From assembly GCF_001567585.1 (NCBI RefSeq), contig NZ_LRQV01000012.1, positions 20,253 to 84,252 on the forward strand: a stretch of DNA of 64,000 bases, in the 5' to 3' direction. Origin of the DNA: Micromonospora rosaria. GTDB lineage: Bacteria > Actinomycetota > Actinomycetes > Mycobacteriales > Micromonosporaceae. Shown here one piece after another: positions 34,927-43,354 of this stretch. The position numbers and the translations under genes are program-made. The notes below the pieces were generated by a model. It made no database searches and was not told the DNA's origin. It saw only the letters and a list, made by a program, of their open reading frames with translations. How positions within the stretch are numbered: the first letter of the stretch is position 1; every line of letters starts with the position of its first letter.

Positions 34927-36294
34927 CTAGCGGTGTTTGCTGGCGACGTCCTCGGCCAGCCGCTGCCCGTTGGCGAGCGCCCGGTCGACGGTGACCTGGC
35001 CGGCGATGGCGGCGGACACCTCCTGGGACACCTTCGTGCCGAGGTCGGCGAACTCCGGGATGCCGACGAACTGCACGCCGAGCGCGGGCCTCGGCTGCAC
35101 CCCGGGGTTGACCGGGTCGGCCTCCTGGATGGACTTCAGGGTCAGGTCGGCGAAGGGCTGGGCGGACTGCCGGTACTCGGGAAGCTGGTAGGTGGACTGG
35201 CGCTTGCCGGCCGGTACCCGGGACCAGCCGAGCGAGGAGCCGATCAGCTTCTCGTACTCCTTGCCGGTCGCCCACGAGATGAACGTCCAGGCGGCGTCGG
35301 CGTTCTTGGTGGTCTTCGGCATGGCCAGCGCCCAGGTCCAGAGCCAGCCCGAGGAGTCCGTCCGGTGGACCGGCGCGTACGCGTAGCCGACCTTGCCGGC
35401 GACGGTGCTGGAGTCGGGGTCCTCCAGGGTGCCGGCGGCGGAGGTGGCGTCGTACCACATGGCGGCCTTGCCCTGGCCGAAGGTGTTCAGGCACTCGGTG
35501 AACCCGGCCTGCGGCGCGCCCGGCTGCCCGTGCTTGCGGACCAGGTCGACGTAGAACGTCGTGGCCTCGGTGAACTCGGGCGCGTTCACCTTCGGCGTCC
35601 AGTCCTGCTCGAACCAGGTGCCGCCGAAGGTGTTGACCACCGTGGTCAGCGGCGCGAACAGCTCGCCCCAGCCGGGCAGGCCGCGCAGGCAGATGCCGGC
35701 GACGCCGGCCTGCTTGTCGTCGAGTTGGGCGGCGAACTGGGCCACCTGCGGCCAGGTCGGCCGCTCCGGCATGGTCAGGCCCTTGGCGGCGAAGAGTTCC
35801 TTGTTGTACATGAGGAACGACGACTCGCCGTAGAACGGCGCGGCGTAGAGCTTGTCGTCGGAGCCGGAGAGCGAGGCGACCACCGGCGCGATCAGGTCAC
35901 CCTTGTCGTACCCGGTGTCCGCGTCGGCGTACGTGCTGAGTTCGTGCAGCCAGCCGTTCTCGGCCCAGATCGGGGCCTCGTACGCGCCGATCGTCGCCAC
36001 GTCGTACTGCCCGCCCTGGGTGGCGACGTCCTGGGTCACCTTGTCGCGCAGTTCGTTCTCCGGCAGGATCGTGAACCGCACGGTGATGCCGGTGTCCTTG
36101 GTGAAGGTGTCGGCGGTGACCTTGGCCAGGTCCTCCATCTGCGGGTTGCCGACCATCAGGACGGTGATGGTCTTTCCCTCGCCGTCGCCGGACGAGCCGC
36201 CACCGGCTCCGGAGCAGGCGGTCGTGGCGAGACCGACCGCGAGGGCGGCGGCGAGCGGGCCGCGCCATTGGCGAGGAGTTCGTGTTCTGGGCAC
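34927..36294 (-). CDS. Polyol/sugar ABC transporter solute-binding lipoprotein
   Basis: 455-residue family 1 extracellular binding protein. Signal peptide ends in the lipobox LATTACSG (Cys near 27), so it is lipid-anchored to the outer face of the membrane. Mature features include TGITVRFTILPENELRDKV and GQYDVATIGAYEAPIWAENGWL, resembling sorbitol/mannitol-binding proteins of the SmoE type. Encoded after the DeoR regulator and before two permeases. With the dehydrogenase at the operon end, a polyol is the likely ligand. Confidence 0.9.
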   Translation of the reverse strand: MPRTRTPRQWRGPLAAALAVGLATTACSGAGGGSSGDGEGKTITVLMVGNPQMEDLAKVTADTFTKDTGITVRFTILPENELRDKVTQDVATQGGQYDVATIGAYEAPIWAENGWLHELSTYADADTGYDKGDLIAPVVASLSGSDDKLYAAPFYGESSFLMYNKELFAAKGLTMPERPTWPQVAQFAAQLDDKQAGVAGICLRGLPGWGELFAPLTTVVNTFGGTWFEQDWTPKVNAPEFTEATTFYVDLVRKHGQPGAPQAGFTECLNTFGQGKAAMWYDATSAAGTLEDPDSSTVAGKVGYAYAPVHRTDSSGWLWTWALAMPKTTKNADAAWTFISWATGKEYEKLIGSSLGWSRVPAGKRQSTYQLPEYRQSAQPFADLTLKSIQEADPVNPGVQPRPALGVQFVGIPEFADLGTKVSQEVSAAIAGQVTVDRALANGQRLAEDVASKHR

Positions 36295-36347
36295 AGCGAA
36301 CCTCCATGGTGGTGGTGTGGTGGGTGGAGGAAGGTCGGCCGGGGCGC

Positions 36348-37109
36348 TCAGACGCGCAGCACCACCGGGCCGAGCAGGGAGTAGCGGTGCGCCTCGGAGG
36401 CCGGCAGCGCGGTGTCCGTGACGATGGTGTCGAGGTCCGCGACGTCGGCGAAGCGGCAGAAGCTGTTCCCGCCGAACTTGGTGTGCACCCCGGTGAAGAC
36501 CACCCGCCGGGACACCGCCATCACCTGGGCCTTGACGGCCGCCACGGCGGGGTCGGGGGTGGTCAGCCCGTGCTTGCGGGAGATGCCGTTCGCCCCGACG
36601 TAGGCCAGGTCGATGACGAAGCCGGCGAGCATCCGGGTGGCCCAGTGGTCGACGGTGGCCAGCGTCCGCCCGCGGACCCGGCCGCCGAGCAGCAGCACGG
36701 TGATGCTCGGGTACGCGGCCAGCGCCGCCGCGGTGTGCAGCGAGGCGGTCACCACGGTCAGCGGACGGTGGGTGGGCAGCGCCTCCGCGATCAGTTGCGG
36801 GGTGTACCCCTCGTCGACGAAGACCGACTCGGCGTCGCCGAGGTGCTCCACGGCGGCGGTGGCGATCCGCCGCTTCTCCACGACCATCCGGGTGGCCCGG
36901 GTCTCCAGGGTCGTCTCGAAGCGCGCGGTCTCGGTCGGGTACGCGCCGCCGTGGGTCCGGCGGACCAGGCCCTGCTGGGCCAGCAGGCTCAGGTCACGGC
37001 GGATCGTCTCCGGCGCGACGCCCAGGTCGACGGCGAGCTTCCGCACGTCGACGTCGCCCTGACGACGGGCCAGGGTGAGGATGTGGTGTCGACGCTGGAC
37101 TGCGTCCAC
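36348..37109 (-). CDS. DeoR/GlpR-family transcriptional regulator
   Basis: 253 residues. DeoR helix-turn-helix at about 5-60 (RRHHILTLARRQGDVDVRKLAVDLGVAPETIRRDLSLLAQQGLVRRTHGGA) and the DeoR C-terminal sensor (about 75-235) with VFVDEGYTPQLIAEALP, LLLGGRVR and YVGANGISRKHGLTTPDPAVAAVK. It senses a phosphorylated sugar or polyol and represses the downstream genes. GTG at 37109 with GGGAGG upstream. First gene of the polyol uptake operon, 53 nt before the binding-protein gene, so it probably autoregulates the whole unit. Confidence 0.92.
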   Translation of the reverse strand: MDAVQRRHHILTLARRQGDVDVRKLAVDLGVAPETIRRDLSLLAQQGLVRRTHGGAYPTETARFETTLETRATRMVVEKRRIATAAVEHLGDAESVFVDEGYTPQLIAEALPTHRPLTVVTASLHTAAALAAYPSITVLLLGGRVRGRTLATVDHWATRMLAGFVIDLAYVGANGISRKHGLTTPDPAVAAVKAQVMAVSRRVVFTGVHTKFGGNSFCRFADVADLDTIVTDTALPASEAHRYSLLGPVVLRV

Positions 37110-37420
37110 TGTGCACCTCCCGTCGGCCCGTGCGTCTTTTGTAACATCGACGACTGCGGGTGACCCCGGTCACATCCGGGGCAATCGGGTGGGTTTGTTG
37201 CCCGTAACCGGCTCCGAACGGGCAGCACAGAACGGGCATAGGCCGCAAGAAATCCCAGGAGGACCGCCCGTTTGCTGTGGCTGCCTGCCCGATCCCCACC
37301 CGTCGTGCCCGGTCGGGCGGTCCCACCCCCGGGTCTCGCTAGCATGAGCCGTCGCGACCTCGGCGGGCTTGCGGACCGTACGGGCTGAAACGTCGACCCC
37401 ACCCGAGAGGACGACGTTCC
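37110..37420. promoter_or_regulatory. Divergent intergenic region, DeoR operon promoter
   Basis: 311 nt between the deoR-type gene and the nucleotidyltransferase. It holds the dyad GTGACC-CC-GGTCAC (37160-37173), the DeoR-site-like TGTTACAAAA on the minus strand (complement of 37137-37146) some 30 nt before the regulator start, and arms TGCCCG/CGGGCA near 37200. No gene or RNA is recognisable. Confidence 0.35.
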
Positions 37421-38227
37421 GTGCATCCTGTGCTGCGCCGCCTGGACGACCTCGCCGCCCACCTCGCCACCCGGCCCGACGTGCTCGCCGTCCTCGGCCT
37501 CGGCTCCGCCGGGACCGCGCGCGACCGCCTCGACGAGCACTCCGACCTGGACTTCTTCGTCGTCGTCGAGGACGGTGCCGCAGCCCGGTACCGGGAGTCG
37601 ACCGACTGGCTCCGGGCGCCCTGCGCGGTGGCGTTCAGCTTCGCCAACGACCCCCACGGCCGCAAGGCGCTCTACGCCGACGGCATCTTCGTCGAGTACG
37701 CCGTCTTCACCGTCGCGGAGCTGGCCCGGCTGCCGCGCGTGGGAGCCCGGGTGGTCTGGCGGCGCGCCGACGTCCCCGCCGCCCTCGTCGAGCGGGGGCC
37801 GGAGCCGGACGGGCCGCCGTACGACACGGTCGAGTTCCACCTCAACGAGGCGCTGACCAACCTCTACGTCGGCCTGCACCGGGAACTGCGCGGCGAGCGG
37901 CTGAGCGCCACCCGGTTCATCCAGTCGTACGCGGTGGACCGGGTGCTCGCGCTGCTCGACCTGACCGGCCCCGACGGGGTACGGGCCGGCCGCGACCCGT
38001 TCGACCCGACCCGGCGGGCCGAGCGGGCGTACCCCCCGGAGGTGGTGCCGCTGGCGGCGATGGTGCCCGGTTACCGGCACAACCGGGCGGCGGCCGGGGC
38101 GGTGCTGGCCTGGCTGGCGGCCCGGTTCCCGGTGGATCCGGCCCTCGGGGCCGCGATCCGCCGGCTGCTCGACGACCCGTCGCCGGAATCCCCGCAGGGG
38201 ACACCCGCCGACCTGCCCTGTCGTTGA
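37421..38227 (+). CDS. Nucleotidyltransferase-domain protein (aminoglycoside-transferase-like)
   Basis: 268 residues. Pol-beta-type transferase motif: VLGLGSAGTARDRLDEHSDLDFFVVVED, i.e. GS...DxD, with a third acidic residue in GIFVEYAVFT. The C-terminal half is helical (about 140-265), as in aminoglycoside adenylyltransferase-like and MNT-type proteins. No HEPN partner gene is adjacent, so it is not an obvious MNT-HEPN toxin pair. GTG at 37421 with GAGAGGA about 8 nt upstream. Substrate unknown. Confidence 0.75.
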   Translation: MHPVLRRLDDLAAHLATRPDVLAVLGLGSAGTARDRLDEHSDLDFFVVVEDGAAARYRESTDWLRAPCAVAFSFANDPHGRKALYADGIFVEYAVFTVAELARLPRVGARVVWRRADVPAALVERGPEPDGPPYDTVEFHLNEALTNLYVGLHRELRGERLSATRFIQSYAVDRVLALLDLTGPDGVRAGRDPFDPTRRAERAYPPEVVPLAAMVPGYRHNRAAAGAVLAWLAARFPVDPALGAAIRRLLDDPSPESPQGTPADLPCR

Positions 38228-38284
38228 TCCGGTTGCGCCCGTGCGGCGGCGGGCCGACCGTGACGACGAGCAGAGGAGGTACCC

Positions 38285-38761
38285 GTGACCGGTACCCGCA
38301 GGACGGTGGAGGTGGACCCGGTCCTCTTCCGTGCCGTGTACGACTCGCCCGCCAGCCTGCCCGGCCGGCACCGCTGGCAGACCTGCGAGTCCGACGTGCG
38401 CCGGATCGAGAAGCAGCTCGGCATGCCGCCGCGCACCATCGGCGCCCCGCTCTGGGTCAGCGGCGACGAGCCGGACTGCCCGAAGTGCGGCCGGCGGGTC
38501 AACTGGCTCGACATCGTCTCGTCGGCGCTGGCCGGGGTGCACGACCGGATGATGATCGCCACGGTGATCCTCGGCGAGCGCCGGTACGTCAACACCGAGG
38601 TTCCCGAGGCGATCCCGGGCGTGCACTGCGTCGACTGCCGTACCCCGATCGTCGGGCTGCGCAGCTTCAAGTGCCACAACTGGGCGTACGCCTTCGAGGC
38701 GCTGGACGAGGTACGCGCCCGGATGACCGGCCTCCCCGCCCCGGCCATCCCCGCCGACTAG
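38285..38761 (+). CDS. Zinc-ribbon hypothetical protein
   Basis: 158 residues, no named family. Two CxxC knuckles (CPKCGR near 62, CVDCRT near 119) can bind one zinc; between them lies a helix-strand segment (VNWLDIVSSALAGVHDRMMIATVILGERRYVNTEVPEAIPGV). An additional Cys pair is TCESD and KCHNW. GTG at 38285 has a strong GAGGAGG 5-6 nt upstream. It is 57 nt after the nucleotidyltransferase and may be in its operon. Repeat copy 4 follows its stop. Confidence 0.6.
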   Translation: MTGTRRTVEVDPVLFRAVYDSPASLPGRHRWQTCESDVRRIEKQLGMPPRTIGAPLWVSGDEPDCPKCGRRVNWLDIVSSALAGVHDRMMIATVILGERRYVNTEVPEAIPGVHCVDCRTPIVGLRSFKCHNWAYAFEALDEVRARMTGLPAPAIPAD

Positions 38762-38780
38762 CCCCGCACCCGGGAGCCGG

Positions 38781-38836
38781 TGTTAAGAAGGGGCCCCTGC
38801 TCTACCGGAAGCGTTAACAGGGGGCCCTTCCTTACC
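38781..38836. repeat. 56-bp dispersed palindromic element, copy 4
   Basis: Same orientation as copies 2 and 3, with GGGGCCCCTGC instead of GGGGCCCTTCC in the first arm. It lies between the convergent zinc-ribbon (stop 38759-38761) and GH65 genes; the TAA stop of the GH65 gene (38832-38834) is inside the element. Confidence 0.85.
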
Positions 38837-41222
38837 GGCGGGCGGGGCGGAGGCCGGGTGGGACGGTCGGCTCGGGGCCGGGGTCGGGCACGGCGGGCAG
38901 CGGGCGGGTGACCGGCTCGGCGGGGGTGACCCGCAGGCGTTCCCCGCAGTGGTCGAGCTCCACCACGGCGTCGGAGTCGGCGTCGGGCAGGTCGTAGCGG
39001 GCCCCGTCAGGGGTGAGGGTGACCCGGAGCCGGTGCCCGTACCAGCGCAGGCTGAAGGCCAGTCGGGTGATCCGGGCGGGCAGCCGGGGGGCGAAGGCGA
39101 GCACGCCCCGGTCGTCGCGCATCCCGCCGAAGCCCTGCACCACGGCCAGCCAGGCACCGGCCAGGGAGGCCAGGTGCAGCCCGTCGCCGGTCTTGTCGCC
39201 CAGGTCGGCGAGGTCCTGCAGGACCGTCTCGGCGAAGTAGTCGTAGGCCAGGTCGAGGTGGCCCAGTTCGGCGGCGAGCACCGCCTGCGCGGAGGCGGAG
39301 AGGGAGGAGTCGCGGACGGTCCGCGCCTCGTAGTAGGCGAAGTTGCGAGCCTTCTCCTCGGCGGTGAAGTCGCCGGGGAAGCGCTGCATGGCCAGCACCA
39401 GGTCGGCCTGCTTCACCACCTGCCTGCGGTACAACTCCAGGTACGGGAAGTGCAGCAGCAGCGGGTAGTCGTCCTCGCCGGTGCCGGCGAAGTCCCACTC
39501 CGGCAGGTCGGTGAAGCCGGCCGACTGCTGGTGCACCCCGCGCTCGTGGTCGTACGGGACGGCCATCGCGTCGGCGGCGGACCGCCAGCCGGCGACCTCC
39601 TCCGGCGTCACGCCGAGCCGGGCCGCCGCGTCGGGGTACCGCTGGGCCGCGTCGGCCGCGCCCCGCAGGTTCCGCCGGGCCATCAGGTTGGTGAAGACGT
39701 TGTCGTCGACCAGGGCGGTGTACTCGTCCGGGCCGGTCACCCCGGCCAGGTGGAAGCCGCCGTCGGCGCCGTGGTGCCCGAAGCCGTGCCAGAGCCGCGC
39801 GGTCTCGACCAGCAGGTCCAGCCCCGCCCCGGCGAGGAACTCCTGGTCACCGGTGGCGGCCACGTACCGCAGCACCGCGTCGGCGACGTCGGCGTTGACG
39901 TGCATCCCGGCGGTCCCGGCCGGCCAGTAGCCGGAGCACTCCCGGCCGCCGATCGTCCGCCACGGGAAGGTGGCCCCGGTGAGCCGCAGTTCGGCGGCGC
40001 GCTCCCGGGCCTCGGGCAGGTGGGCGTGCCGCCAGCGCAGCGCCGAGCGGACCATCGCCGGCGCGAGGTAGGTGAGCACCGGCAGCACGTACCCCTCGGT
40101 GTCCCAGAGCACGTGCCCGTCGTAGCCGTTGCCGGTCAGCCCCTTCGCGGGGATGGTCCGGTCGACGTCCGGGCGGCCCGCCTGGAGCAGGTGGAACACC
40201 GCGAACCGGACGGCCTGCTGGAGTTCCGGGTCGCCGTCGAGCAGCACGTCGGCGGTCTGCCAGGCGACGTCGAGCGCGGCCCGCTGGTCGGCGAGGAGTC
40301 CGTCGAACCCCTCCGCGCGGGCCGCCCGTGCCGCCTCGGCGACGAGGTCGGCCAGCTCCGGCGCGGGGGTGCCGTCCACCGACGTCCAGTCGTACGCGGC
40401 GAACTTGGTCACCCGGACCCGCTCGCCGGGGTGCAGCGTGCCGGTGACGGCGACCCGCAGCCGGTCGGGGGTGAGGTCGGTGTCGGTGGCGAAGAGGTCC
40501 GGGGCGTCGACGTGGTGGGTCACCGCGACGGCGACCCGTTGCCGGCTGTGCTCGGTGCGGTGCACCAGCACCCCGTCGGTGCCGACGCCCCGCCGGTACT
40601 CGGCGGTCAGCGGGTCGGTGATCACCGAGGCGGCCCGGGGGTCGTCGGAGCGCTCCGGTACCCGCTCGTTGGCCTGGAGGTCGGCGCAGATCCGCAGCTC
40701 GACCGGCCCGTCCAGGGGTTCCACCTCGTACCGCACGGCGGCGATCGGGTGCCGGGAGAGCGAGACGAGCCGGGTGCTGCGGACCCGGACCCCGTGACCG
40801 GCCGGTGAGATCCACTCGGTGTGCCGTTCGACCACGCCGCCCCGCAGGTCCAGCACCCGTTCGTGGTGGCGCAGCGTGCCGGTGCGGACGTCGAGTTGCT
40901 CGTCGCCGACCCAGAGCCGGACCAGGGCGGCGTTCGGCGCGCTGATCACGGTGTCGCTGCGCTGCGGGAAGGCGTACCCGTCCTCGGGGTAGTCGAGTTT
41001 CCGCTGCTCGTGGAAGCCGCTGAGGTAGGTGCCCGGCATCCCGTACGGCTCGCCCTCGTCGAGGGTGCCGCGCCAGCCGATCCACCCGTTGCTCAGGGCG
41101 AAGATCGACTCGGTCTCGGCGAGCCGGTTCAGGTCCGCCTCGGTCCGCCGGATCCGCCAGGCCGGATCGTCCGCCGCCCCGGATCGGACCGGTTGCCCCT
41201 CGACGGTGGGGATGGTGTGCAC
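38832..41222 (-). CDS. Glycoside hydrolase family 65 protein (alpha-diglucoside phosphorylase/hydrolase)
   Basis: 796 residues, full GH65 length. N-terminal beta-sandwich (about 1-270; ESIFALSNGWIGWRGTLDEG, YLSGFHEQRKLDYPEDGYAFP), linker, (alpha/alpha)6 barrel with KGLTGNGYDGHVLWDTE (phosphate/substrate region) and GVTGPDEYTALVDDN (the Glu is the general acid), and a C-terminal sheet. Cytoplasmic (no signal). GH65 enzymes phosphorolyse maltose, trehalose, kojibiose or nigerose; the donor specificity cannot be read here. The beta-phosphoglucomutase gene that usually accompanies GH65 phosphorylases is absent nearby. GTG start with GGGAGG 5 nt upstream. Confidence 0.88.
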   Translation of the reverse strand: MHTIPTVEGQPVRSGAADDPAWRIRRTEADLNRLAETESIFALSNGWIGWRGTLDEGEPYGMPGTYLSGFHEQRKLDYPEDGYAFPQRSDTVISAPNAALVRLWVGDEQLDVRTGTLRHHERVLDLRGGVVERHTEWISPAGHGVRVRSTRLVSLSRHPIAAVRYEVEPLDGPVELRICADLQANERVPERSDDPRAASVITDPLTAEYRRGVGTDGVLVHRTEHSRQRVAVAVTHHVDAPDLFATDTDLTPDRLRVAVTGTLHPGERVRVTKFAAYDWTSVDGTPAPELADLVAEAARAARAEGFDGLLADQRAALDVAWQTADVLLDGDPELQQAVRFAVFHLLQAGRPDVDRTIPAKGLTGNGYDGHVLWDTEGYVLPVLTYLAPAMVRSALRWRHAHLPEARERAAELRLTGATFPWRTIGGRECSGYWPAGTAGMHVNADVADAVLRYVAATGDQEFLAGAGLDLLVETARLWHGFGHHGADGGFHLAGVTGPDEYTALVDDNVFTNLMARRNLRGAADAAQRYPDAAARLGVTPEEVAGWRSAADAMAVPYDHERGVHQQSAGFTDLPEWDFAGTGEDDYPLLLHFPYLELYRRQVVKQADLVLAMQRFPGDFTAEEKARNFAYYEARTVRDSSLSASAQAVLAAELGHLDLAYDYFAETVLQDLADLGDKTGDGLHLASLAGAWLAVVQGFGGMRDDRGVLAFAPRLPARITRLAFSLRWYGHRLRVTLTPDGARYDLPDADSDAVVELDHCGERLRVTPAEPVTRPLPAVPDPGPEPTVPPGLRPARR

Positions 41223-41394
41223 GTCGCCTCCCAGGCCTCGGAACCCTCACCGACCAGACAACCAGAGCCCGGCTGAGAGGGCACTGAGACAAAAGTCGTG
41301 GTTTGGGATTCACCAATGAACAGTGCGGTGAACGGCACTGGTTTTCTACGGTGCTTACAGGTAAACGAAGGATGAACCGTTGGTGAGGTGGGGC

Positions 41395-42036
41395 ATGCTT
41401 CAGGCTGGCATGACGGATGTTCCGGAAATCAGCGACGAGTGGTACCGGCAGGTGGTCGAGTTCGCGGACGCGAATCCCCAGCCGGTGCAGTGGTTCATGG
41501 GCCACTTCACCGAGGCGTCGATCATCCTGCTCAGCCTGCTCTGGCTCCTCGCCGCCTGGAGCCGGCTGGGCGGCGGCCCCCGCGACCGGGCCCTCGTCCT
41601 GGTCACACCGGTCCTGGTGGTCCTCGCGTACGGAGGCAGCGAGGCGCTGAAGATCCTGGTGGACCAGGACCGCCCCTGCCGGCTCCTCACCGACCTCGCC
41701 ATCGTCGCCGACCACTGCCCGCCGACGGGCGACTGGTCGTTCCCGAGCAACCACTCGACGATCGCCGGGGCGCTGGCCGCCGCCACCCTGCTGCTGCACC
41801 GCCGGCTCGGGTGGTACGCGGTGCCGCTGGCGGCGCTGGCCGCCTTCTCCCGGGTCTACGTCGGCGTGCACTACCCGCACGACGTCGTCGCCGGCGTCCT
41901 GCTCGGCGCGGTGGTCGTCACGGCGTTCACCCCGCTGTTCACCACCCCCGTCGCCGACGTCCTGCGCCGCCGCACCCGCCGCACCGAACAACCGGTCCCC
42001 GCCCCCACCGACCCGGCCCGCCCCTCGGGACGTTGA
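41395..42036 (+). CDS. PAP2-family membrane phosphatase
   Basis: 213 residues with five or six membrane segments and the three acid-phosphatase signatures: KILVDQDRP (KxxxxxxRP), PSNHST (PSGH-like, with Asn for Gly) and SRVYVGVHYPHDV (SRxxxxxHxxxD). It dephosphorylates a lipid phosphate such as undecaprenyl pyrophosphate or phosphatidic acid at the outer membrane face. ATG 41395 follows AGGTGGGG closely; starts at 41380/41383 and 41410 are alternatives. The upstream gap contains the dyad CAGTGC-N8-GCACTG (41321-41340), without an assigned role. Confidence 0.85.
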   Translation: MLQAGMTDVPEISDEWYRQVVEFADANPQPVQWFMGHFTEASIILLSLLWLLAAWSRLGGGPRDRALVLVTPVLVVLAYGGSEALKILVDQDRPCRLLTDLAIVADHCPPTGDWSFPSNHSTIAGALAAATLLLHRRLGWYAVPLAALAAFSRVYVGVHYPHDVVAGVLLGAVVVTAFTPLFTTPVADVLRRRTRRTEQPVPAPTDPARPSGR

Positions 42037-42115
42037 TCGAGGCCTCCCGGCACCGGAGCCACGCAACCTGACGCGACCCACCCGGTCGGCACCCCGGGTC
42101 GGGGGACGCGCGGGG

Positions 42116-42874
42116 TCAGGGGGCGAGGAGGAGGGCGGCGGGGGTGGCCAGCAGGAGGAAGGGGCCGAAGGGGAGGTGACTCGTCCAGCGGACCCGGCGG
42201 GCCGCCAACAGGGCGAGGCTGACCAGGGCGGAGAGGCCGAACGCCAGCAGCAGCCCGGTAACCAGGGTCGACCAGCCGGACCAGCCGAGCAGCAGGCCGA
42301 CGCCGAGCGCCAGTTTGGCGTCCCCGAGACCGAACCCGCGCCGGCCGAGCAGCAGGGTGGTGGCCGCGAAGAACAGGCCCAGCCCGAGGCCGGCGGCGGT
42401 GGCCCGGAGCCAGGGCGTCGCGCCCGCGCCGGTCAGCGCGGCGAGCCCGAGCAGCGCCCAGGCACCGGCCGCCGCCGGCCAGGTGAGCCGGTCGGGCAGC
42501 CGGTGCACGGCCAGGTCGACCAGGGCCGCCGGCAGCACCCACCCGAGCCACCAGAGCAGGGCCGCCACCACCGGCGGCGCGCCGCCGACCAGTACCGCCA
42601 CGACGAGCGCCGCGACCAGGGCGACCTCCACCGTGCCGGGGGGCGCCCCGACCCGCGCCCCGCAGTCGCCGCAGCGCGCCGCCGGCCCCAGCGCCGGCCA
42701 GGGCCGGCCCAGGTCGATCGGGGCGCCGCAGGCGTCACAGCCGGTCCGCCAGCCCACGTCCGGCGGTACGGCGTGCCGCGCCACCGCCAGCCGGAGCAGG
42801 GGTACCACGGCGAGGCCGGCCAGCAGCCGTACGCCGACGGGGCCGGTCGGGGCCCGGGGCGGGGTCAGCGCCAT
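42116..42874 (-). CDS. A24-family prepilin peptidase (TadV/CpaA type)
   Basis: 252 residues, about seven membrane segments. Catalytic aspartates in ALVDLAVHRLPDRLT and FGLGDAKLALG (GxGDxK). An N-terminal CDACGAP / CGDCGAR pair gives a zinc-binding CxxC...CxxC like PilD, but the N-methyltransferase core is reduced. It would cleave the small pilins and TadE-like proteins of the adjacent Tad locus, from which it is divergent across 480 nt. ATG at 42874 chosen because sequence upstream is low-complexity; longer in-frame starts up to 43090 exist. Confidence 0.85.
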   Translation of the reverse strand: MALTPPRAPTGPVGVRLLAGLAVVPLLRLAVARHAVPPDVGWRTGCDACGAPIDLGRPWPALGPAARCGDCGARVGAPPGTVEVALVAALVVAVLVGGAPPVVAALLWWLGWVLPAALVDLAVHRLPDRLTWPAAAGAWALLGLAALTGAGATPWLRATAAGLGLGLFFAATTLLLGRRGFGLGDAKLALGVGLLLGWSGWSTLVTGLLLAFGLSALVSLALLAARRVRWTSHLPFGPFLLLATPAALLLAP

Positions 42875-43354
42875 GTGGACCGCGTCGATCGGACAGCCGA
42901 AGCCGGACCGGCCGGCACGGACAGTAGTGGTACCGGGGCTGGATTGTCGCGCATGGCGCGAGAAGCGACCTCCCGCCGGCCGCCCCCGCCCGCCGATTTC
43001 CGGGCCGGCCGGGGTGCTTTTCGGCGTACCTGAGGCGGGCTCGGCATCATCGACGCCCATGCCGCCGTCCGCACCCGGAGCCACCGCCATTCATCACTGA
43101 GCGTATTCAGATGAATTGCCTCTGTTGTATCGCTGGGCGTCAGCTTATGCTCGCCACCTGGGTACGACGCAAGCCCGCAGTACCTCGGCACCGAGGCCGA
43201 GCAGGACAAACACCCCGGCAATATGCAAGATCCGTACAGGTAAATGCGGAAGCAGACGCATCGGAACCGAATGTCAGGATCCGGGCGCGTTTCCGACCGC
43301 CCGGAGGCCGCCGGCGACCCCGGCCACCCGGGTCGCATCGAGGAGGCACCCGCG
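42875..43354. other. 480-nt divergent intergenic region of the Tad locus
   Basis: No gene found. The stretch 43090-43280 is clearly richer in A+T than its surroundings and probably holds the divergent promoters. A TATGCT -10-like hexamer lies at 43145 with a TTGTA about 16 nt upstream on the plus strand, and the half-palindrome GCAATATGC lies near 43218. Long plus- and minus-strand ORFs here have no ribosome-binding sites or codon bias. Confidence 0.4.

Noticed and set aside
36348..37109. MNT-HEPN style toxin pair around 37.4-38.7 kb
   Set aside because: The neighbour of the nucleotidyltransferase is a zinc-ribbon protein, not a HEPN protein, and neither resembles a known toxin partner.
37369..38817. 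482-codon plus-strand ORF over the nucleotidyltransferase and zinc-ribbon genes
   Set aside because: Out-of-frame shadow; the two real genes in other frames have motifs, good starts and ribosome-binding sites.
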